In this document: positions 58,163 through 64,000 of the stretch, in pieces
How the letters are laid out: each line of letters opens with the position of its first letter
How positions within the stretch are numbered: position 1 is the stretch's first letter
From: Lineus longissimus
Lineage: Eukaryota; Nemertea; Pilidiophora; Heteronemertea; Lineidae
Length of the DNA: 64,000 nt
Direction of reading: 5' to 3'
Assembly: GCF_910592395.1 (NCBI RefSeq)
Contig: NC_088317.1
Coordinates: forward strand, 5,086,001-5,150,000
The notes under the pieces: model-generated
Database searches by the model: none
What the model saw: only the letters and a program-made list of their open reading frames with translations
What the model was told of the DNA's origin: nothing
Program-made: the position numbers and the translations under genes

Positions 58163-59625
58163 AGGCCCTTTGCCAGACACGCCGGTACCACCCAGGGGCG
58201 GCAAAACAAACCATCTTTACAATAGATCTTAACGGTAAAAGACGCCAGACAATAAAGAGTAGCAAAGGCTTTTATCTAAAACTCCATGTACATTTACACT
58301 AGGCCTTTCGGTAAAAAACTGAAGTTAAAGCATTTGCTAGTCTTTATTCTATTATTTTATCTAATGTATCGTCGTATATACTGTTTATGTGATATTTTTA
58401 TGTGCGATTTCTCCCCTGTGGAGGTTACAATAAATAATACTAAAATAATAATAATAAAAATTCATATCACCCATTGGCTCGAGAGGCATTGTCTGGCGTC
58501 CTTGATCGTAAAAATCTATTGTAAAGATAGTTTGCTTTGCCTACGTGGTTATGGCAAGCGGAGTGTCCAGTAATTAAAAAAACCTAGTTTTATTCAAAAA
58601 ACCTAGTTTTTTACCTAATAAACTAAGTTTATTTGGTAAAAATATAGGTTTTTTTAAAACAACCTTGTTTATTAGCTAATAAACCGAGTTTCTTTAATAA
58701 AACCAAGTTTTTTACCTAATAAACCTTGTTTCTATCCACAAATGTCAAGTTTAACAAATAAACTTGGTTTTATTCCCTAAAATATAAGTTTTTCATCCAG
58801 TGGTAATAAACTTAGTTTTATAGCAAAGAATCTTGGTTTATTAACAATAACTGGACAAATGGCCAATAAACCTACCTTTTTACGTAAAAAACTTGGTTTT
58901 ATACAAAACAACTTAGTTTTTTGCAATAAAACCCGGTTTTATTGTAAAAATGTAGGTTGTTTTGAATAACTGGACAAACGGCGTGCAAAAACCTACTTTC
59001 TATCGAGAAACTTGTATTTTCTACCTCGCCCCATGTACACAAATCCGCGATGTTATGTAGGTTTATTGGACGATGATGGGCAACCTCGGCACCACGTGGT
59101 ACTAATGCTGCACTGCACTGCACTCTGTAAACTAGTTAGTGAGACCCTAACCTCATCCCAGATAACTCAATGTAGGTAGGATCGAGGTTTAAAAATGTAA
59201 GTTTTCTAATAAACCAGGTTTATTTTAAAAAACTAGGTTTATTAGTAATAAACTTAGTTTTTTTAAATAAACCAGGTTGTTTTGGTAATAAACCTTGTTT
59301 TATTGAATAAATGGACATTTCTGTACAGAAACTTATATTTTATACGATTATGTTGTTTTTTAGGTAATAAACCAGGTTTTTTAGCATAAAATGTAAGTTT
59401 CTGTTAAAAAACCTACTTTATTAGGAAAGAAAGTAAAAAAACTTGGTTTTATTAAAGAAACTCGGTTTATTAGCTAATAAACAAGGTTGTTTTAAAAAAA
59501 CCTATATTTTTACCAAATAAACTTAGTTTATTAGGTAAAAAACCAAGTTTTTTTAAATAAAACTAGGTTTTTTTAATTACTGGACACTCCGCTTGCCATA
59601 CGTGGTATCTTGCAAATGGCCTATT
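58163..59625. mobile_element. Composite: hairpin element carrying two nested insertions
   Basis: The outer ends GGCCCTTTGCCAGACACG and, inverted, GTATCTTGCAAATGGCC match the 22937-23152 family. Inside lie a palindromic AAATGCTTTTA element (58252-58350) and the 1.04-kb TIR element at 58550-59600. Confidence 0.75.
58550..59600. mobile_element. 1.05-kb element with 42-bp perfect inverted ends and AAACC-rich core
   Basis: TATGGCAAGCGGAGTGTCCA and the following 22 nt pair exactly with the right end. ACGTGGT occurs on both sides as a likely 7-bp target duplication. The core is a dense, irregular mix of AATAAACCTAGTTTTTT-like words in both orientations with no coding frame. Confidence 0.85.
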
Positions 59626-59960
59626 AGGCCGAAACAGTGATACCAGTGATAACGGTGTTCAATCACTGTGACCCGTTTTGGCGGCAGAGGTAATCGTTAG
59701 GCAATCTTCCGTTGGTGCAAAATATAGAAGCCGTAAAGTGTGGGATTGTAGAATAGGAAATGATACCTCACAACAAGTATGGATAACTTAGCACATGCCT
59801 GAATAAGGCTTTTCGCTGAGGGCCATAAATCCATACCGCAGATGCAAATGTACATTTAATTTCACTTCTATACCTGAATGCGAGCTTGTCGGTTTCATTG
59901 TTATAATGAAATGTCCGTAATGTTCTCAGAGTCTGATCCTTGATTTGTTTTTTTGTGATA

Positions 59961-61001
59961 TCAGCAGTGCACCATGGGTTGCTTCTGGTCCATAAGTATG
60001 CCATCCACCTTCAGATATCTTTCGTCACAATTTGCTATTTGCTTTAGTGGCAGACGCCACAGCCCAGCAAAGGAAACGTTACGGCCATCCAAACTCAAAC
60101 ACAACGGAGGGGCGAGTTTGAATGGAGGGATTTCCAAATTCAGCTCGTGAGTTCGGCCATGCATTTCAATGTCATTCGAAAATGGTATATTCAGACGTGT
60201 GAACGACCATGTTGTCGTCAGGATATACCGACTTCCGGATGATTCAAAATGGCTGAGCGCCCGCATGGCATCTTTTATAGTTAGATGTTGCAAGCAATGC
60301 CGGTTGAGAATCAAGTCAAATGGCCCATCTTTAAAGTTCAAAGGCGATTTTACGATATCGTGGACGAAAAAGTCTCTGTTTTTCATACCCTGAAACGTTT
60401 CCTGGTGAATCCGGATCAAATCGGGTACAATATCAACTCCGGTGTAATGGATATCCGGTCTTATTTGAAGAAATTTGGACATCCATGCCATGTCACCACA
60501 GGGGGCGTCTAAAATGCGGACGGTGTCTCTCCCTAATTCGTTTTTTATCCTTTCCACGATCACGTGTAACATTGCGATCATTTTTTGAGCGTTCTCCAAA
60601 GTGGATCCTGGGCCCGAGGCTTGCACACCTTTATAATTGGGGTCCAGTCCCGTCCCCCATAACCTTTTCTTGAACGTGTCCACAAAATTACGCGACCTGT
60701 TCTCGGTACTCTCAGTGATATTCAAACCAACAACAGACGAGTCGAACTGAAATGGACTGAGATCAGACTCCGCAGGTCCAGCATCACGTAACTTTATTCC
60801 GTTTATGCAGTCGAATACTTGACCCGTCCCCTTTGAATTCAGAGTCAGTCTCGCAAGGATTGAACCGGCTGTATGAGCACACTGACTTGTATCCTTATTC
60901 CTCGGCATTGGCGAATAGAAAAATAGCAGAATATTCGAAACAAAAAGCACGGCAAGGAAAACGATGAGAGCGGATTTGGTATAAGATCCCGGCGGCCGCA
61001 T
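59961..61001 (-). CDS. Type II membrane methyltransferase-like protein, intronless
   Basis: The 346-residue single-exon frame starts at ATG 61001. Residues 9-30 (KSALIVFLAVLFVSNILLF) form one N-terminal membrane segment after a short basic end, so the catalytic part should face the Golgi/ER lumen. Residues about 158-245 show a Rossmann-type SAM-binding pattern: VRILDAPCGDMAWM (motif I), YTGVDIV (acidic end of beta 2), FFVHDIV and FDLILNRHCLQHL (motif IV region). Asn-glycosylation sites lie at NIT (94) and NRS (101). The substrate is not predictable. The lack of introns beside intron-rich genes suggests a retrocopy or an intronless family. Confidence 0.85.
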   Translation of the reverse strand: MRPPGSYTKSALIVFLAVLFVSNILLFFYSPMPRNKDTSQCAHTAGSILARLTLNSKGTGQVFDCINGIKLRDAGPAESDLSPFQFDSSVVGLNITESTENRSRNFVDTFKKRLWGTGLDPNYKGVQASGPGSTLENAQKMIAMLHVIVERIKNELGRDTVRILDAPCGDMAWMSKFLQIRPDIHYTGVDIVPDLIRIHQETFQGMKNRDFFVHDIVKSPLNFKDGPFDLILNRHCLQHLTIKDAMRALSHFESSGSRYILTTTWSFTRLNIPFSNDIEMHGRTHELNLEIPPFKLAPPLCLSLDGRNVSFAGLWRLPLKQIANCDERYLKVDGILMDQKQPMVHC

Positions 61002-62505
61002 TCTGGCAACTCAAAGCGAACACGAGCAAAGCAAGATCCTTGTTTTCGTGGTTGCAATGATGCTTTGTGTTTATGAAAGTTCGGATTATCCTGTCTTGAA
61101 GCACAGTGCCCGAAACAAAAAACATGGACGGGACCACGTCTGTTTTATGACAACATTGCCAGCCTACCAACCTAAGAGGACCGTCGTCTCAAATCGTGGG
61201 AACCAATCAAATGATAGATTATAAAAAAAGCCTCTCCAGACACTACATTCACAAGGTGCACTGTAGGTGTACATGCATTGTGAAGCATGCATTAAAGAAT
61301 TCTAATCCATAGCTGGATAAAGGGGTGGCTAGTGAATGCTCTATGTTTATTACGGCTCCCCTTTACAAATGTTGAACACCCGCACAATTGGCATTATGTA
61401 AATTGCCAGCTTTTGCTTCTTGGCCCGAGCGTTTGTTGAGCAGATTATCATAGTGCGTTCAAACACGCAGCAATCCGATAAGTAAAGCCAATGCATTGTG
61501 CACTGAGAATTATTTCTAAATGGCTGTCAACTGCAATGGAATCGTCAGTATGGCTCACCAAAAGCTGGACCAAAAACTATGAAGGCGTTGGACAATCGCT
61601 AAGCCTTTTACAGCATGTCCATCTACGCCATATGCAATTTCCCACATTAATGTACATGTAGTTTCATACCCAACCACGGGTTACGTACGAAAATATCCTG
61701 CAGTTATAGGATTTTCAGAATGACAATAGGCAATTGCAACCAGATGAAATCAACAGTATGGCTGTATTTCTCCAGGAGATAAAACCTGAAGGTTTTCTCT
61801 ATATGCAGTAGAATGCCACATGCAAGAGATATCGATACTTATGAGGAACGATAAAATCACCAAATTTTGTAGAGAATTTTTAGAGATCCATGATAAAACT
61901 TAGACCGAACCACCTATACACGTGTACTACAACACTTGTGATTCTCTGGTGATATTTTTCCTCCTCCATTTGCCACTTTCCTCAAGCAGAAATCATGTAG
62001 GACTTCCTGTCAGGTGACAGGTTGTGACCAATCAAAACGCCCGTATATTATTATGGCCGTGCTGTCTGTGCCGAAGAAGCATGATAGCTCTCTTCTGATT
62101 GGTCAATACCTGTCAGGAAGTCCCAAATTGCAGCTTGAGGAAAGTTGCGAATGCCCATCGCTGCTACAAAATATACATAAGCTGATATGTGCATGTTGTA
62201 ATTTATAAGCTCTCAAAAAAAACGCGAAACGGTGAAACTTGGCTGGAAGTTCTCCGATTACCAACACGGTTTATCGATGAGTGATCATATCAACCAGTAT
62301 ATTATCAAAGTGAAGGAGGGGGTATCGGCAACATAACGTGCAACAGTCGTTCGCCATTTTGAGGACAATACGACATCGAACCGGATAATCGTAAAACGTG
62401 TAGCCGCTACATGATAAAACGACGTCGCCTCTCGTAAAATCATGAAATTTCGCCGTTCCTTCATGAGAATAATAGTCATTCTGATACTCTACCATTTTTG
62501 ATAAA
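61002..62505. other. Divergent intergenic region (methyltransferase and GPCR)
   Basis: Both genes start outward from this 1.5-kb interval, so both promoters should be here. No TATA box or other element is confidently placed. A hairpin element occupies 61970-62151. Confidence 0.5.
61970..62151. mobile_element. Hairpin MITE-like element
   Basis: TTGCCACTTTCCTCAAGC...GACTTCCTGTCAGG pairs with CCTGTCAGGAAGTCCC...GCTTGAGGAAAGTTGCGAA. TGACCAATCA and its inverse also match inside. Confidence 0.8.
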
Positions 62506-63591
62506 ATGGAGGCTAACACAACGGTTAGTTTGCAGCGGACACGGACCTATTCTATATTAGAACTTCTAAAACTCCTAGGATTAAGTTGTCTGACTTGGTA
62601 CACGATACAGCCCATCTCAGATTTTCTAGACTACCTTAAATTCATCCTTCAAGTCCCAATGATGCTCCTCATTACCCCCATCGGCCTGGTTTGTAATGGT
62701 CTGGCTTTCCTAGTCATCGGCCGTCAGCGCCCGTTCACATCAACTAGTATTTTTCTCCGAGCTTTGGCTGTGGCCGACAGCATCGTTCTGACAGCTGATA
62801 TTTTTCGCTTAACCATACGTGGTTTGAACGATCACGTAATTTTGATGAGCTCATTTATGGAATTCTACCATCACGGATATGGGTATATCAAGGCATTACG
62901 ATCGTTTGGTAAGACAGCGTCCATCTACCTCACTGTATGCGTCGCGGTCGAGCGTTTCGTAGCTGTCTGCAGGCCGTTACGGGCAAGCTCGATATGTACG
63001 AAAAGAAACGCTTACATCGCCGTCGGGTGTGTTTTCTGCGGTTCATCTCTATACCGAATCCCCATCCCGTTTGGCTACACCGTTAAACTCTATATCAATA
63101 TTTGTGAGTTAGGTAGGATGAGACCAATATATCTTCATTCTGCGCTTTACAACAATCCAATATACTACATTGGTTATGTGCTTATCCTTGCAATTATCAT
63201 AAAAGCAGTTATACCAATACCAATTCTCGTGTCCATTACCGCCGCGGTATTAAGGTCTCTCAGAACACCAGGTAAGGACGGATCTAGGTTAAGACACACA
63301 GGCAATCGAAACGAAGGAACGAGTTCAGCCACAGCAAAAGTGATGGCAGTTGTGATATCATACATAATACTGGAAACGCTAGGCGCCATTTATGATTTGA
63401 TGAGTATCGTCAAGAATGCCAACGACGGGTTAATTGACCCTGCGTTAAGAAATGGTCTTTATTATATAAGCTATTCTCTAGCGGAATTTAATTGCTTCAT
63501 CAATTTCTTCATATATTGTGCTACTAGTCGACAGTTTAGGAAAGGTGTAAAGGAACTGGTCTGCATATCCAAGCCGAAATGGCGAAACTGA
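62506..63591 (+). CDS. Class A (rhodopsin-family) GPCR, FMRFamide-receptor-like
   Basis: Intronless, 361 residues; ATG at 62506 lies in AAAATGG. It has seven hydrophobic segments. TM1 carries GLVCNGLAFLV with Asn64 (position 1.50). TM2 carries LAVADSIVL with Asp91 (2.50). TM3 ends TVCVAVERFVAVCRPL, with Glu-Arg-Phe in place of Asp-Arg-Tyr. TM7 ends NCFINFFIYC, a variant of NPxxY. The TM6 FxxCWxP motif is absent (VVISYIILETLGAIYDL). N-glycosylation site NTT is at residues 4-6. The CRPL(R)...F(R)KG pattern is like invertebrate FMRFamide/peptide receptors; the ligand is unknown. Confidence 0.88.
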   Translation: MEANTTVSLQRTRTYSILELLKLLGLSCLTWYTIQPISDFLDYLKFILQVPMMLLITPIGLVCNGLAFLVIGRQRPFTSTSIFLRALAVADSIVLTADIFRLTIRGLNDHVILMSSFMEFYHHGYGYIKALRSFGKTASIYLTVCVAVERFVAVCRPLRASSICTKRNAYIAVGCVFCGSSLYRIPIPFGYTVKLYINICELGRMRPIYLHSALYNNPIYYIGYVLILAIIIKAVIPIPILVSITAAVLRSLRTPGKDGSRLRHTGNRNEGTSSATAKVMAVVISYIILETLGAIYDLMSIVKNANDGLIDPALRNGLYYISYSLAEFNCFINFFIYCATSRQFRKGVKELVCISKPKWRN

Positions 63592-63734
63592 TGTCCTGCC
63601 GCACGAGCCTAACTATTCTGTCGAAGCCATGGCTTAAAAGATCCAGTCCCATGACAAAGACTTTGATTCAGTTCCTCCATTTCATATCAAGTTTCGTAAA
63701 ACAAGCTGTACTCAATTTCTGTACTCAATTTCTT

Positions 63735-64000
63735 ATTGTGAGTAAGGTAGGATACGACCCACATATGCTTATTCTGAACTTTACTTCAATCCAATAAATA
63801 CTACATTGGTTATGTGCTTATCCTTGCAATTATCATCAACGCATTTATACCAATGCCATTTCTCGTGTACATTACCTCAGCGGTGACGACGATATGTGGG
63901 GAAAGGGTTAAAACGGCAACGGTAAAAAACCCGCAAAAAGACAACATGAGAAGAAGGCAACATCAGGATAAAAGAAGTACAACCGAAGTTTAAACCATTT
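63735..64000 (+). pseudogene. Truncated tandem copy of the GPCR
   Basis: GTAGGATACGACCCACATAT then ATACTACATTGGTTATGTGC and TTATCCTTGCAATTATCATC repeats the TM5 region at 63112-63250. The frame is broken by TAA (CAATAAATAC), and the 5' half is missing. It may continue past the window edge. Confidence 0.85.

Overview
The window is animal nuclear DNA. Genes are split into short exons with GT-AG introns in all three phases, and most of the sequence is introns, minisatellites and small inverted-repeat transposons. The gene set (an otoferlin-type ferlin, glutathione reductase, a SUEL/rhamnose-binding lectin, a Golgi-type methyltransferase and an FMRFamide-receptor-like GPCR) suggests a marine invertebrate. 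I lean to a lophotrochozoan (mollusc, brachiopod or annelid) but cannot exclude a hemichordate or amphioxus. There are no bacterial features, rRNA genes or CRISPR arrays.

Layout. (1) About 113-38518, + strand: the 3' part of an otoferlin-type ferlin gene; its 5' part lies outside the window. The exons encode a middle C2 domain (C2D), a very large Ser-rich repeat exon not known from vertebrate otoferlin, a charged linker built from small exons, C2E, C2F, and then six separate candidate last exons. Each last exon enters in the same phase, begins with Arg-Pro, encodes one transmembrane anchor and ends in its own stop. (2) 42905-50313, - strand: a complete ten-exon glutathione reductase gene with a closed reading frame. 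(3) 53132-54332, - strand: a small secreted lectin with a signal-peptide exon and one SUEL-domain exon. (4) 59961-61001, - strand: an intronless type II membrane methyltransferase-like gene. (5) 62506-63591, + strand: an intronless class A GPCR, followed by a broken partial copy that runs off the window.

The most striking pattern is that pieces of exons, often with their splice sites, have been copied locally into the adjoining introns. Examples are nine decoy acceptors with exon starts before ferlin last exon C, acceptor-like repeats before exon E, decayed copies of last exons D and F, decayed copies of ferlin exons 20 and 21, duplicated donors after exons 14 and 19, and about 17 copies of the exon-9 donor after glutathione reductase exon 9. 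The same process probably produced the six alternative ferlin tails. Mammalian otoferlin is already known to have two alternative last exons, so this looks like an expansion of a known switch.

The rest is repeats: several minisatellites (32, 37, 44, 49 and 51 bp), pogo-like, Harbinger-like and other short TIR elements, a 3.2 kb foldback-like element, a nested 1.04 kb TIR element, a truncated LINE with target-site duplication, and a tRNA-derived SINE. All exon limits come from splice consensus, reading phase and recalled family similarity; no alignment or transcript data were available.
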